Shown: positions 40,004 through 50,198 of the stretch, one piece after another | Layout of the letters: the number at the start of each line of letters is the position of its first letter | Numbering within the stretch: the first letter of the stretch is position 1 | DNA from: an uncultured Spiribacter sp. | Lineage (GTDB): Bacteria > Pseudomonadota > Gammaproteobacteria > Nitrococcales > Nitrococcaceae | Direction: 5' to 3' | Assembly (NCBI GenBank): GCA_937884605.1 | Contig: CALGDM010000018.1 | Location: 62,001 to 126,000, forward strand | Length of the DNA stretch: 64,000 nucleotides | Notes under the pieces: generated by a model | Seen by the model: only the letters and a program-made list of their open reading frames with translations | What the model was told of the DNA's origin: nothing | Databases searched by the model: none | Position numbers and translations under genes: made by a program

Positions 40004-41557
40004 ATGAGTGAAGCCGACCGGCTGACCATCTTTGACACGACGCTGCGCGACGGCGAGCAATCGCCGGGCGCTTCCATGACCCGCGAAGAAAAGGTGCGCA
40101 TCGCCCGGGCGCTGCAACGACTGCGTGTGGACGTCATCGAGGCGGGCTTCCCGGCCGCCAGCCAGGGCGATTTCGAGTCGGTGCGGGCGGTGGCCGAGAC
40201 CATCACTGATGCCCGCGTCTGCGGGCTGGCCCGGGCCAATGAGCAGGACATTGACCGCGCCGGTGCGGCCGTGGCGCCGGCGCCGGCGGGGCGCATTCAC
40301 ACGTTTATCGCCACCTCGCCGGTGCACATGGAGAAAAAGCTCCAGCTCCAGCCCGATGAGGTCATCGAGCGGGCGGTGGCGGCGGTGAGCCGTGCCCGCA
40401 ACCTGTGCGACGACGTCGAATTTTCGCCCGAGGATGCCGGCCGCTCCGATCCACAGTTCCTGTGCCGCATCATTGAGGCGGCCATCACCGCCGGGGCGAC
40501 CACGATCAATATCCCCGATACCGTCGGGTACAACCTGCCGGCGCAGTTTGCCGGGCTGATCCGCGATCTGCGTGAGCGCATCCCCAATGCCGACCGCGCG
40601 GTCTGGTCGGTGCATTGTCACAACGACCTGGGTCTGGCGGTCGCCAATTCGCTGGCGGCGGTGCGCGAGGGCGCCCGGCAGATCGAGTGCACCATCAACG
40701 GGTTGGGCGAGCGGGCCGGCAATGCCGCGCTCGAGGAGATCGTCATGGCGGTGCGAACACGCCAGGATGACCTGCCCTGCGATACCCGCATCGAGACCCG
40801 CGAGATCGTGCCCACTTCCAAGCTGGTGGCCAATATCACCGGCTTTCAGGTACAGCCCAACAAGGCGATCGTGGGCATCAATGCCTTCGCCCACGAGTCG
40901 GGGATCCATCAGGACGGCGTGCTCAAGCACCGCGAAACCTACGAGATCATGCGCGCGGAGGACGTCGGCTGGGGCACCAACCGCATGGTGCTTGGCAAGC
41001 ATTCGGGCCGTAACGCCTTCCGTAGCCGCTGCGATGAACTGGGCATCCGGTTCGAGACGGCAGCCCAGCTCAACGAGGCCTTTCAGCGCTTCAAGGACCT
41101 GGCGGACAAAAAACACGAGATCTTCGATGAAGATCTGCAGGCGGTGGCCACCGAGGCGGTGGCGGCCATGGAAGAGGATCAGAGCGCCTCGCTGGTGGCG
41201 TTCCGCTGCTGTTCGGAGACCGGCGAGACCCCGGTGGCCGAGGTCACGCTGGAGATCGACGGCGAAGAGCGCCACAACCAGGCCGCCGGCGACGGGCCGG
41301 TGGACGCGGCGTTCAAGGCGATCGACGGCCTGCTCGATGTGCAGGCCGAGCTGCTGCTCTATTCGGTGAACAACATCACCACCGGCACCGATGCCCAGGG
41401 CGAGGTGACCGTGCGTCTGGAGCGTGGCGGTCGGGTGGTCAATGGCCAGGGATCGGATACCGACATCGTGATCGCCTCGGCGAATGCCTACCTCAACGCC
41501 CTGAATCGCCTGCGCACCACCGGCGGGCGGACGCACCCCCAGACCGACGGCGTCTGA
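40004..41557 (+). CDS. leuA: 2-Isopropylmalate synthase
   Basis: 517-aa LeuA, condensing acetyl-CoA with 2-ketoisovalerate, the first committed step to leucine. HMGL-like TIM-barrel with [16 protein letters not shown], the metal ligands in [13 protein letters not shown], the [14 protein letters not shown] loop, and a C-terminal LeuA regulatory domain (about 400-510). GAGGGCAGAG SD; ATG 40004 chosen over GTG 40001. Confidence 0.97.
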   Translation: MSEADRLTIFDTTLRDGEQSPGASMTREEKVRIARALQRLRVDVIEAGFPAASQGDFESVRAVAETITDARVCGLARANEQDIDRAGAAVAPAPAGRIHTFIATSPVHMEKKLQLQPDEVIERAVAAVSRARNLCDDVEFSPEDAGRSDPQFLCRIIEAAITAGATTINIPDTVGYNLPAQFAGLIRDLRERIPNADRAVWSVHCHNDLGLAVANSLAAVREGARQIECTINGLGERAGNAALEEIVMAVRTRQDDLPCDTRIETREIVPTSKLVANITGFQVQPNKAIVGINAFAHESGIHQDGVLKHRETYEIMRAEDVGWGTNRMVLGKHSGRNAFRSRCDELGIRFETAAQLNEAFQRFKDLADKKHEIFDEDLQAVATEAVAAMEEDQSASLVAFRCCSETGETPVAEVTLEIDGEERHNQAAGDGPVDAAFKAIDGLLDVQAELLLYSVNNITTGTDAQGEVTVRLERGGRVVNGQGSDTDIVIASANAYLNALNRLRTTGGRTHPQTDGV

Positions 41558-41580
41558 GCACGGCGGAGCGCGGGGGCGGC

Positions 41581-42255
41581 ATGATCGACCAGCGGCGCCG
41601 GCGGATGCTCGACGAAATGGGTCTGACGGTCTGGCGGTCCCGCGGGCAGGCGGACCCGACCACCGACGCGGCCCGGCCGGCGACATCGGCCGGCGACTGG
41701 GCCGGGCTGGTGGCCTCGATCGAGGCCTGCCAGCGCTGCCCGTTGCATGCCACCCGTCAGCGTGCCGTGCCGGGGGTGGGTGATCAGGCCGCGCGGCTGA
41801 TGATCATCGGCGAGGCCCCCGGGGCCGAGGAGGACCGGCGGGGTGAGCCGTTTGTCGGCCGCGCCGGGCAGCTGCTCGATGCCATGCTGGCGGCCATTGG
41901 CCTGGACCGTCATCAGGACGTGTTCATCACCAACGTGATCAAGTCCCGTCCGCCGGAAAACCGCGACCCCACCGCTGACGAGATCGCGGCCTGCCGTCCG
42001 TGGCTGGACGCCCAGCTGGCGCTGATCCAGCCAAGCGTCATTCTGACCGTGGGCAAGGTCGCGGCCCAGTCGCTGACCGGCAGCCGCCAGCCCATGGGCA
42101 AACTGCGTGATCAGTGGCACCGGCTGGGCGAGACCGACATCCCGCTCCGCGCGACCTATCACCCGGCCTATCTGCTGCGCCGCCCCGATGCCAAGGCCAG
42201 GGCCTGGGACGACCTGGTGACGGTCCGCCGCGCGCTTCGGGAGCTGCCGGCATGA
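41581..42255 (+). CDS. Family 4-like uracil-DNA glycosylase
   Basis: 224-aa uracil-DNA glycosylase of the type-4/5 group. Motif [25 protein letters not shown] (split over about 77-100) and motif B HPAYLLR (194-200) are clear. The Fe-S region has C50-x2-C53 and C138, but the site equal to the Cys in the usual KCRPP motif is Ser (KSRPP, S122), leaving only three evident cluster ligands. The first 40 residues are a low-complexity extension. ATGA overlap with rimI. Confidence 0.9.
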   Translation: MIDQRRRRMLDEMGLTVWRSRGQADPTTDAARPATSAGDWAGLVASIEACQRCPLHATRQRAVPGVGDQAARLMIIGEAPGAEEDRRGEPFVGRAGQLLDAMLAAIGLDRHQDVFITNVIKSRPPENRDPTADEIAACRPWLDAQLALIQPSVILTVGKVAAQSLTGSRQPMGKLRDQWHRLGETDIPLRATYHPAYLLRRPDAKARAWDDLVTVRRALRELPA

Positions 42256-42743
42256 CCGCTGCGCCGGTGGATTTCCTGCCGGTGATCCGGCCCATGCGCC
42301 GGCGTGATGTGCCATCGGTGCACGGCGTCGAGTCCAATGCCTATGGCTTTCCCTGGGCCCAGACCATCTTTCGCGATTGTCTGCGAATGGGCTATGAATG
42401 CTGGGTGCAGCTGGCCACCGATCGCATCGTTGGCCATGTGGTGCTTGCCATGGGCCCGGGCGAGGCGCATGTGCTCAACCTCGCGGTGCATCCCGACTGG
42501 CATGGGCGGGGGTTTGGCCGCGCGCTGCTCGAGCAGGCCCTCGAGCGAGCCGAACAACTGGGCGCCGAGTCGGTGTTTCTGGAGGTGCGGCCCAGCAACA
42601 CGCCGGCGGTGCGGCTGTATAAAAGTGCCGGCTTTCGCCGGGTCGGCCGTCGTCCCGGCTACTACCGGACCGACGACGGCCGGGAGGATGCCCTGGTCAT
42701 GCGCTATGACCTGCGGGAGGTTGCACCGGTCGGGCGGCGATGA
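42252..42743 (+). CDS. rimI: RimI, ribosomal protein S18 N-terminal acetyltransferase
   Basis: 163-aa GNAT protein. Acetyl-CoA binding loop HPDWHGRGFGRALLEQAL (about 80-97), FLEVRPSNTPAVRLYKSAGF and GYYRTDDGREDALVM are typical RimI motifs. Overlaps the uracil-DNA glycosylase stop and the MFS start by 4 bp each. RimI is commonly coupled to tsaB in other genomes; here it is not. Confidence 0.93.
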   Translation: MTAAPVDFLPVIRPMRRRDVPSVHGVESNAYGFPWAQTIFRDCLRMGYECWVQLATDRIVGHVVLAMGPGEAHVLNLAVHPDWHGRGFGRALLEQALERAEQLGAESVFLEVRPSNTPAVRLYKSAGFRRVGRRPGYYRTDDGREDALVMRYDLREVAPVGRR

Positions 42744-43999
42744 ACCGGAGCGGTGAACGTCGCCGGGTGGTGGTGGCCTGGGCGCTCTATGACTGGGCCA
42801 ATTCGGCGTTTGCCACGGTGGTGATGGCGGGGATCTTCCCGATCCTGTTCCAGGACTACTGGAGTGCCGATGCCAGTCCCGCCGAGGCCAATCTGCGGCT
42901 TGGCTGGGCGAATGGCCTGGCGAGTGCGGTGATCGTGCTGATTGCCCCGCTTGCCGGGGCCATGGCCGACCGCGCCGGCCGCCGCAAGCAGGCATTGCTG
43001 GGGTTTGCGCTGCCGGCGGCGGCCCTCACCGCGGCGCTCGCCTGGGTACCCGCCGATGCCAGCTTGCTGGCGGCCACGCTGTTCACTCTGGCGGTCATCG
43101 GCTTTATGGCCGCCAATCTTTTCTATGACGCGCTGCTGGTGGGCATCGCCCCGCCGGCACGCTGGCATGCCATCTCGGGCCTGGGGTTTGGTATCGGCTA
43201 CCTGGGCGGCGGGCTGGTCTATCTGGGGTGCATTATCGCCATCATGCAGCCCGCCATGCTGGGGCTTGCCTCGGCGACGGAGGCGGCGCTCGGGGCCTTT
43301 ATCGTCACCGGGGTCTGGTGGGCGCTGTTCTCGCTGCCACTGGCCTTGGTAGTGCCCGAGCCGGCCCGCGAACGCGGTGGGGCGGCTGGCCTGGCGGGGG
43401 GACTGCGTCAGCTGCGCGCCACCTTCGTCCACCTGCGTGCCTATCGCCCGGTGTGGCTGTTCCTGCTGGCGTATTTCCTCTACATCGACGGCGTGGGCAC
43501 GACCATCCGCATGGCGGTGGCCTATGGCCGCTCGCTGGGCTTTGCCCAGACCGACCTGATGCTGGCGCTGCTGATCACCCAGTTCGTCGGCTTTCCCGCC
43601 GCGCTGTTGATGGGTGTCGTGGGGCAACGGCTGGGTGCGCGCCGCGGCATCCTCCTGGGGCTGGCCCTGTATATCGGGATTGCCCTGTGGGGCGCCTTCA
43701 TTCAGGCGGCGTGGGAGTTCTACGCGATTGCCGCGCTGGTGGGCGTGGCCCAGGGCGGCGTGCAGGCGCTCAGTCGCTCCTTTTATGCCGGGCTGATTCC
43801 GGCGGCGCGTGCGGGCGAGTTCTTCGGCTTCTACAATGTGCTCGGCAAGTCCGCCGCCCTGATCGGCCCGCCGCTGTTTGGTGCGCTGGGCGTCTGGCTG
43901 GGCGATGTCCGCTATTCGATGCTCGCGCTCATTGCCCTGTTTCTGGCGGGCGCGCTTATACTCACGCGCATCGACCCCAAGGAGGACCCGACCCGATGA
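42740..43999 (+). CDS. UMF1-type MFS transporter
   Basis: 419-aa membrane protein with about 12 transmembrane segments and the UMF1/Atg22-like N-terminus WALYDWANSAFATVV. Also DRAGRRKQAL after TM2 and ALSRSFYAGLIPAARAGEFFGFYNVLGKSAA, both characteristic of the family. Substrate unknown; eukaryotic Atg22 exports vacuolar amino acids. Translationally coupled to rimI upstream and DUF2970 downstream. Confidence 0.92.
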   Translation: MNRSGERRRVVVAWALYDWANSAFATVVMAGIFPILFQDYWSADASPAEANLRLGWANGLASAVIVLIAPLAGAMADRAGRRKQALLGFALPAAALTAALAWVPADASLLAATLFTLAVIGFMAANLFYDALLVGIAPPARWHAISGLGFGIGYLGGGLVYLGCIIAIMQPAMLGLASATEAALGAFIVTGVWWALFSLPLALVVPEPARERGGAAGLAGGLRQLRATFVHLRAYRPVWLFLLAYFLYIDGVGTTIRMAVAYGRSLGFAQTDLMLALLITQFVGFPAALLMGVVGQRLGARRGILLGLALYIGIALWGAFIQAAWEFYAIAALVGVAQGGVQALSRSFYAGLIPAARAGEFFGFYNVLGKSAALIGPPLFGALGVWLGDVRYSMLALIALFLAGALILTRIDPKEDPTR

Positions 44000-44223
44000 C
44001 CGACCCGCAACACTCCGGCGACCGCCCTGCCCGCGTCTCGCTGTGGCAGGCCATCAAGAGCACGGCCGCCGCAGCCTTCGGCGTGCAGACCGAGTCGGCG
44101 CGCCAGCGCGATTTTACCCATGGCAATCCGGCACATTTCATCATTGCCGGACTGATCTTTACCGCGGTCTTTGTCGTGGTGCTGGTGGTGATCGTCAACC
44201 TGGTGCTGAGTCAGGCCGGCTAG
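43996..44223 (+). CDS. DUF2970 single-pass membrane protein
   Basis: 75-aa small protein: a cytoplasmic N-terminal part with SLWQAIKSTAAAAFGVQTESARQRDF-type DUF2970 sequence (split at about residues 15-41) and one C-terminal membrane helix. Function unknown. ATGA overlap with the MFS gene; the last 29 bases overlap the convergent symporter gene. Confidence 0.85.
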   Translation: MTDPQHSGDRPARVSLWQAIKSTAAAAFGVQTESARQRDFTHGNPAHFIIAGLIFTAVFVVVLVVIVNLVLSQAG

Positions 44224-45589
44224 CCCGCCCCCGGCCCAGCGCCATGACCGCGACCACCAGGGCCGAGGCGCCGAGCGCGCCCAGAAACGGCCCCAGCGTG
44301 GGGATGCTGTCGGGAAAACTTGCCACCTGGAGCCCGCCGACGAGATGGCCAGTGGCAATGGTGCCCGGGACTACCGCGCCGATCAGCCCGGCCACGGCGC
44401 CCAGGATCGCGGCGCGGGGCGAGACCCGGTCCGAGAGCCCGCTCAACAGCGGGATCACCGCGGTGGCACAGAGCAGATCGGCAATCAGAAACAGCCGCAG
44501 CACCGAGATCTGCTGCCAGGCGATCAGCACCACCGGGATCATCAACAGCGCCGACAGCCATCGGGCCCCGCGACGCTGCAGCCGGCCCGTTTCGGTAACC
44601 CCCAGGGACACCAGCGCGTTCTGCAGCGTGTCGACGGATGAGGCCACCAGGGTAATCCCCAGTACCAGCGCCGGCAGTGTCAGCCAGGTCGGGGCGTCGG
44701 CGATGAGCGCAAACAGCGGGATCGGCGGTGTGCCCAGGGGCAGTCCGCGGCTGGCGGCGAGCAGACCCGCCCCGCCCAGCACGGCCACCACGGCGATGGT
44801 GGACAGGCCTCCGATGACCGCGCCGCGCCGCAGGGCGCCGTCGTCCCGGGCCGCCCACACCCGTTGCCAGTAGCCCTGGTGGAAAAGGTTGGCGGCGGTG
44901 ACGGCCATGATCAGCGTCAGCGCCACACCCAGGGCATCGCCAGGGGCCGGAGCGGGCAGGCTGCCGCCGGCGTTGGCCGGGCGCTCGGGCGCCAGACCCA
45001 ATACCGCCGCCGCCACGATCCCGATCAGCGCCACCAGCAACCCGGCCTGCCAGCGGTCGGTGACAAGGCTTGCGCGCAGCCCTCCGGCCGCCGTGTAGAT
45101 CACCGTGGCGATGGCCACCGCGGCGATGGCATAGCGGCCGTCGGCATCCGAGAGCAGGGCGGTGATGGCGCCCACGGCGGTCAGCTCGGCGGCCAGAAAG
45201 CAGAGCATGTAGAGCACCGACAGGGCCGCTACCCAGGCGCGAAAGCCAGTGCCGAAACGGCCAGCGGTAAACTCGGTCAGGCTGCGGCCGGCGGGCAGCC
45301 GGCGGCGGATGGCCGGCCCGACCAGGCCCAGGATGATAAAGGGCAGTGCCGAGCCGATGGCATAACCGGCCACCGCCACTGGCCCAACGAAGGCGCCGAT
45401 TTCGGGGGGTGCGAACAGAATCCAGGCGCCCATTCCCGAGGCCAGAAACGACAGCCCGAGGGCGGTGCCGGTCTGGCTGCGCCGGGCGGTCAGGTAGTCG
45501 TCGAGACTGTCGCTGTGCCGGGCCCGGAGCCCCAGCAGGACAAATGCGATGAGGGCAGCGATAACCGCCGCGAGCGGGATGGTGAGCAT
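44195..45589 (-). CDS. Sodium/solute symporter family transporter, TPP-riboswitch controlled
   Basis: 464-aa SSS-family protein with about 13 transmembrane helices. N-terminal LDDYLTARRSQTGTALGLSFLASGMGAW (about 29-56) matches the sodium-binding region, followed by TEFTAGRFG and VTAANLFHQGYWQRVWAA. Family members move amino acids, pantothenate, nucleosides and other solutes with Na+. Its translation start lies directly against a TPP aptamer, so the substrate is probably thiamine, a thiamine precursor or a breakdown product. Thiamine-regulated SSS transporters have been proposed before from comparative genomics (ThiV). No thi genes are visible here. Confidence 0.9.
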   Translation of the reverse strand: MLTIPLAAVIAALIAFVLLGLRARHSDSLDDYLTARRSQTGTALGLSFLASGMGAWILFAPPEIGAFVGPVAVAGYAIGSALPFIILGLVGPAIRRRLPAGRSLTEFTAGRFGTGFRAWVAALSVLYMLCFLAAELTAVGAITALLSDADGRYAIAAVAIATVIYTAAGGLRASLVTDRWQAGLLVALIGIVAAAVLGLAPERPANAGGSLPAPAPGDALGVALTLIMAVTAANLFHQGYWQRVWAARDDGALRRGAVIGGLSTIAVVAVLGGAGLLAASRGLPLGTPPIPLFALIADAPTWLTLPALVLGITLVASSVDTLQNALVSLGVTETGRLQRRGARWLSALLMIPVVLIAWQQISVLRLFLIADLLCATAVIPLLSGLSDRVSPRAAILGAVAGLIGAVVPGTIATGHLVGGLQVASFPDSIPTLGPFLGALGASALVVAVMALGRGRASRPDSAPG

Positions 45590-45676
45590 GTCGCGCTTCC
45601 TCCGCCGGTATGATCCGGTTCAGGTTCCAGGGTCTGCGCGATGGCGCACTCTCAGTCCGAAGACTCCCCTGGCGAC
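45590..45676 (-). ncRNA. TPP riboswitch (THI element) with the ribosome-binding site inside the aptamer
   Basis: Read on the minus strand, the leader shows the TPP aptamer landmarks in order: CAGGGGAGTC, CTGAGA (45655-45650), GACCC, GGAACCTGAACCGGATCA (around 45628-45611) and ACCGGCGGAGGAA. P1 can form from GTCGC (45676-45672) with GCGAC (45594-45590), the latter directly before the symporter ATG. The GGAGG SD (45603-45599) lies in the conserved core with nine bases to ATG. Ligand binding should therefore hide the SD without a separate expression platform. Confidence 0.93.
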
Positions 45677-45701
45677 GTGGGTTCAGATTGTTGAGCGCCA
45701 G

Positions 45702-45730
45702 AGTATGCCGACGGGCCGGTGGCCGTGCAA
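45702..45730 (-). promoter_or_regulatory. Candidate promoter for the TPP-controlled symporter
   Basis: On the minus strand TTGCAC (45730-45725), a 17-bp spacer and CATACT (45707-45702) lie just upstream of the riboswitch, placing the start site about 20 bases before P1. The -10 matches 4/6 and the -35 3/6. Confidence 0.45.
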
Positions 45731-45780
45731 ACCTAAATGGGGCAGGCTGGCTATCCACCGAGGCAGCAGCGGGATGATCC

Positions 45781-46842
45781 ATGGGCGGGCGTTGGCGATG
45801 GCTAGCCGGGGCGTTGGCTCTGGCCCTGACAGGTCTGGCGGCGGGCATGCCGGTGTTCAATGGCTGGCAGGCCGAGCAGACCTGGCAGAGCCGTGTCGAG
45901 CAGTGGGATCGGCGGCTGGCCGACGGGATCGGTGCCGGCGCGACGGCCCGGATTGTCGATTACCAGCGCGGCCTCTACCGCGCATCGGTGCGGACCGAAC
46001 TGGTGCTGCCGGCCTCGACCCTGACGCCGGCAATGCGCGAGCATCTTGGCCTGAGTGCCTCGGGGCCGGTGCGCTGGGTGCTTGAGCAGACCCTGCAACA
46101 CGGCTGGCGCGGCGTTGCCCTGGACGGTCATCTGCGGCCCGCGGGCGCGCTGGCGCCGGTGTTCGAGCGGCTCGGCGGCAACCCCGAGAGCATTTCGGTG
46201 CGCGGCCATCTGGGCTTTGAGACCCAGTCGCTGGCAATCCGGATCCGGCGGCTGGCGGGGGTGCCGGAGCTGTTCGAACTGGGTGGAATGCAGGCAAGCA
46301 CTGATCTGCGCCCGGTGGCCGGTGCGTCCGGGGCAGGCGTCTGGAGCGGTCAGACGCAGATCGTCATCGAGGCGCTCGCCCTGCCCGGCGCGCCGCCGCT
46401 GCAGGGCCGCGCCACCGTCGATTTCGAGCGCATCGACGCCCGGGCGCTGCTGACGCTGAGCGCGGATCAATGGCGCCCGTCGCTGGCGGCACTGGCCACC
46501 GAGTCGCCGCGGCTTGCGCTCTCCGCGTTGCGGCTAGAGACGGTGCCGGGACAGGGGCTGAGTGGTGAGGCGAGTTTGCAGATCCGCCCGGCGATGGCCG
46601 AGCGGTTGCGCGCCGGTGCCCACGGCATGGCGCTCTGGGAGGCGCTGCGTCTGGATACCGAACTGGTGATCGACCAGGCCATGGTCGAGGCCCTGCCCAA
46701 CGAGGCGCAGGCATGGCTGCAGCAGGGCCGGGCGTTCGGCTTTCTGCGCCGCCGCGATGGCGACTGGCGCCTGGCGCTGGCCGTCGATGAGGGCAGCCTG
46801 CGCATCCACGGCCAGACGCCCGCCTGGGCTCCTGGCAACTAG
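45781..46842 (+). CDS. DUF945 (YdgA-like) exported protein
   Basis: 353-aa protein with an N-terminal signal/anchor helix (about 7-28) and a beta-rich body resembling the DUF945/YdgA family (VDYQRGLYRASVRTEL early, LTLSADQWRPSLAALATESPRL later). Function unknown; probably periplasmic, inner-membrane-anchored. Divergent from the symporter. The family assignment is by overall pattern, not a sharp motif. Confidence 0.7.
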   Translation: MGGRWRWLAGALALALTGLAAGMPVFNGWQAEQTWQSRVEQWDRRLADGIGAGATARIVDYQRGLYRASVRTELVLPASTLTPAMREHLGLSASGPVRWVLEQTLQHGWRGVALDGHLRPAGALAPVFERLGGNPESISVRGHLGFETQSLAIRIRRLAGVPELFELGGMQASTDLRPVAGASGAGVWSGQTQIVIEALALPGAPPLQGRATVDFERIDARALLTLSADQWRPSLAALATESPRLALSALRLETVPGQGLSGEASLQIRPAMAERLRAGAHGMALWEALRLDTELVIDQAMVEALPNEAQAWLQQGRAFGFLRRRDGDWRLALAVDEGSLRIHGQTPAWAPGN

Positions 46843-46860
46843 CTTGCCGCCGCCCCGGGC

Positions 46861-49662
46861 CTAGAGGCGCTCGACACGGCGGATCTGCTCGTCGATACGG
46901 GCCAGCGCCGACTCGGTTTCGGCCTGCTTGTCCCGCTCACGCTGGACAACCTGCGCCGGTGCCTTTTCGACAAACGCGGCGTTGTTGAGCTTGCCGCCGG
47001 TTCGGGCGAGGTCGTCGGCCAGCCGGGTGCGGGCCTTTTGCAGCCGCGCCAGTTCGGCATCGCGATCGATCAAGCCGGCCATGGGCACGCGGATTTCCAG
47101 CGTATCCACCAGCGCCAGCGCCGATTCCGGTGCCTGATCGTCGGGGCCCAGGAAGTCGATCGACTCGAGCCGACCAAGAAAATCCAGTGCCGCGCGGTGA
47201 CGCTCGACACGGCGGCGATCGGCATCATCGGCATTCTGAAGAATCACCGGCAGACGCTTGCCCGGCGCGATGTCCATTTCCCCACGAATGCGCCGTATGC
47301 CCAGGATAAAGCGCTGCAGCCAGTCGATCTCCGTCTCGGCATCGGTGTCGATGCGCTCGGGATCGGCGATCGGGAAGGCCTGGGTCATGATGGTCTGGCC
47401 GCTCAGGCCGGCCACCGGGGCCACCCGCTGCCAGATCGCCTCGGTGATGAACGGCATGATGGGGTGGAGCAGGCGTAGCAGTCCTTCGAGTACCCGAACC
47501 AGGGTGTAGCGCGTGCCGCGGGCCTGCGGGGTGTCGGCATCACCCTGGAGCGCCGGCTTGCTGAGCTCGAGGTACCAGTCGCAGTACTCATCCCAGGTGA
47601 ATTCGTAGATGGCCTGCGCGGCCAGGTCCAGGCGATAGCTCTGGAGGGCCTCGTTGACCGTCTGCTCGGTGCGTTGCAGGCGCGTGACGATCCAGCGCTC
47701 GGCGGTGCCATAGCTCATCTCGCCCGCGTCGATGCCCTCGAGCCGGTCCTCGGTGTTCATGAGCACGTAGCGCGCGGCGTTCCAGAGCTTGTTGCAGAAG
47801 TTGCGATAGCCATCCACCCGACCCATGTCGAAGACCACGTCGCGCCCGGTGGTGGCAAGGCTGGCAAAGGTAAAGCGCAGCGCATCGGTGCCGTGCTCGG
47901 CGATGCCCTCGGGAAAGGCCTCGCGGGTCTGCGCCTCGATGGCCGGCGCACGCTGGGGCTGCATCAGCCCGGTGGTACGCTTTTTGACCAGCGATTCCAG
48001 ATCGATGCCATCGATGATGTCGAGGGGGTCGAGCACATTGCCCTTGGACTTGGACATCTTGGCGCCGCTGCTGTCGCGCACCAGTCCATGGATGTAGATC
48101 TCGCGGAACGGCACGTCGCCGCGGAACTTGAGCCCCATCATGATCATCCGGGCGACCCAGAAAAAGATGATGTCAAAGCCGGTAACCAGCACGCTGGTGG
48201 GGTAGAAGCGATTGAGCTCGGTCGTCTCCTCGGGCCAGCCCAGTGTCGAGAAGGGCCACAGCGCCGAGGAGAACCAGGTGTCGAGGACATCCTCGTCCTG
48301 GCGCAGGGACACATCGGGGCCCAGGCCGTGGCGAGCGCGCACTTCGGCCTCGTCGCTGCCCACATAGACCTCGCCATTGTCGTCGTACCAGGCGGGAATG
48401 CGGTGGCCCCACCACAGCTGGCGGCTGATGCACCAGTCCTGAATGTCCTCCAGCCAGTTGTAGTAGGTTTTGGTCCAGTTCTCAGGGACAAAGCGGATAG
48501 CCCCGTTGCGCACAGCGTCCAGGGCCGGGCGGGTGATCTCTTGCCAGCCGCCCGGCCGGCCATCGGCCTGGGTCTCGCGGGTCAGATCAACAAACCACTG
48601 CCGGGTCAGAAACGGTTCGACCACCACGCCGGTGCGATCACAGCGCGGCACCATCAGGCGATGCGGATCAATGCCGTCGAGCAGCCCGGCGGCCTCGAAG
48701 TCGGCGACGATGCGCGCCCGTGCCTCGTAGCGGTCCAGCCCCTGGTAGGCGGCCGGTGCGTTGGTGTTGATGCGGGCATCCTCGGTGAGGATGTTGATGG
48801 GCGTGCAGCCATGGCGCAGACCGACTTCGTAGTCGTTGAAGTCGTGGGCGGGGGTGATCTTGAGGCAGCCGGTACCAAACGCCGGGTCGACATAGTCGTC
48901 ACCGACAATGGGGATTTCGCGACCCACCAGCGGCAGACGCACGTGCCGGCCGATCAGTGACTGGTAGCGCTCGTCGGTCGGGTTCACCGCGACGGCGGTG
49001 TCGCCGAGCATGGTCTCGGGCCGGGTCGTGGCCACCACCAGGTACTCATCGCTGTCGACAATCGGATAGCGCAGCCGCCAGATGTGGCTCTGCTCCTCGG
49101 CCGATTCCACCTCCAGGTCCGAGACCGCGGTCTGCAGCACCGGATCCCAGTTCACCAGGCGCTCGCCGCGATAGATCAGGCCTTCTCGGTAGAGCTGCAC
49201 GAACACCGCCTCAACGGCCTCGGACAGGCCTTCGTCCATGGTGAAGCGCTCGCGGGACCAGTCCACGGACGCGCCCAGGCGGCGCATCTGATTCTGGATG
49301 GTGCCACCGGACTGGGCTTTCCACTCCCAGATCTTCTCGACAAACGCGGCCCGTCCCAGGGCATGGCGGTCACCGCCCTCAGCATTGAGCTGACGCTCGA
49401 CCACCATCTGCGTGGCAATACCGGCGTGATCGGTGCCGGGCTGCCAGAGCGTGTTGTAGCCGGCCATGCGGTGATAGCGCACCAGCACATCCATCAGCGT
49501 GTCCTGGAACGCATGCCCCATGTGCAGCGTGCCGGTGACGTTGGGCGGCGGGATCATGATGCAGTACGGATCCCCCGTCTCGCCGGGCCGGAAATAGCCC
49601 GCCTGCTCCCATTGCGCGTACCAGTGGGACTCGATGCGGGCGGGGGTGTAGGTCTTTTCCAT
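46861..49662 (-). CDS. valS: Valyl-tRNA synthetase
   Basis: 933-aa class I synthetase. [15 protein letters not shown] (HIGH-type), a CP1 editing domain (about 190-340, with [14 protein letters not shown]), [24 protein letters not shown] and a C-terminal coiled-coil arm (about 865-933) are all present. Length close to E. coli ValS (951 aa). Follows holC by 15 bp, the conserved holC-valS order. Confidence 0.98.
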   Translation of the reverse strand: MEKTYTPARIESHWYAQWEQAGYFRPGETGDPYCIMIPPPNVTGTLHMGHAFQDTLMDVLVRYHRMAGYNTLWQPGTDHAGIATQMVVERQLNAEGGDRHALGRAAFVEKIWEWKAQSGGTIQNQMRRLGASVDWSRERFTMDEGLSEAVEAVFVQLYREGLIYRGERLVNWDPVLQTAVSDLEVESAEEQSHIWRLRYPIVDSDEYLVVATTRPETMLGDTAVAVNPTDERYQSLIGRHVRLPLVGREIPIVGDDYVDPAFGTGCLKITPAHDFNDYEVGLRHGCTPINILTEDARINTNAPAAYQGLDRYEARARIVADFEAAGLLDGIDPHRLMVPRCDRTGVVVEPFLTRQWFVDLTRETQADGRPGGWQEITRPALDAVRNGAIRFVPENWTKTYYNWLEDIQDWCISRQLWWGHRIPAWYDDNGEVYVGSDEAEVRARHGLGPDVSLRQDEDVLDTWFSSALWPFSTLGWPEETTELNRFYPTSVLVTGFDIIFFWVARMIMMGLKFRGDVPFREIYIHGLVRDSSGAKMSKSKGNVLDPLDIIDGIDLESLVKKRTTGLMQPQRAPAIEAQTREAFPEGIAEHGTDALRFTFASLATTGRDVVFDMGRVDGYRNFCNKLWNAARYVLMNTEDRLEGIDAGEMSYGTAERWIVTRLQRTEQTVNEALQSYRLDLAAQAIYEFTWDEYCDWYLELSKPALQGDADTPQARGTRYTLVRVLEGLLRLLHPIMPFITEAIWQRVAPVAGLSGQTIMTQAFPIADPERIDTDAETEIDWLQRFILGIRRIRGEMDIAPGKRLPVILQNADDADRRRVERHRAALDFLGRLESIDFLGPDDQAPESALALVDTLEIRVPMAGLIDRDAELARLQKARTRLADDLARTGGKLNNAAFVEKAPAQVVQRERDKQAETESALARIDEQIRRVERL

Positions 49663-49677
49663 GGGCGGTGAGCGCTC

Positions 49678-50094
49678 CTAGTGGTCGATGCGGTGGGTCT
49701 GCGGGACGACGCCGGCCTGCTGGTAGTCGCGGTATCGCGCGCGGCCGGCCTGGCGGGTCGCCTCGTCAGCGGTGATGATTTCGGCAATGCGGTCGCGCTG
49801 CTGCCAGTCGGCGGCCAGCGAGTCGCCCAGATTGATCAGCACGGCGCCGGGGCTTGCGGCCGCGTTGATCACAACGGGGTTATCGCCGTCGAGCGCCGTG
49901 GTGCCGTGGGGGATGAAGCTCGCCTCGTCAAAGGTCCACAATGCCCGGTCGAGCTGCTCGGTCATGGCCGCATCGGCGGTGCGGATCCACACGCTCAGGC
50001 CCTCGCGCCAGGCGCGCGCGGCCAACCGGCAGCAGAAGTGCGTCCGGCGGGCCGGGTCGGCCTGACCGAGAATGTAGAAATCGACGCGCGGCAT
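49678..50094 (-). CDS. holC: DNA polymerase III chi subunit
   Basis: 138-aa chi subunit that links the clamp loader to single-strand-binding protein. Start RVDFYILGQADPARRTHFCCRLAARAWREG and the middle FIPHGTTALDGDNPVVI are typical of HolC. The second of two adjacent ATGs (50094) has GGAG at six bases and is chosen. pepA, usually upstream of holC, is absent; the divergent gene is lptF. Confidence 0.92.
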   Translation of the reverse strand: MPRVDFYILGQADPARRTHFCCRLAARAWREGLSVWIRTADAAMTEQLDRALWTFDEASFIPHGTTALDGDNPVVINAAASPGAVLINLGDSLAADWQQRDRIAEIITADEATRQAGRARYRDYQQAGVVPQTHRIDH

Positions 50095-50198
50095 CATTCG
50101 CTCCGGCGCTGTACCATGAGCCGGTCACGGCGATCTGGCATGGATACAACCACATTGCATAAACCGCTACAGATTACCGCAGGCGCAGGGCCACTGTC

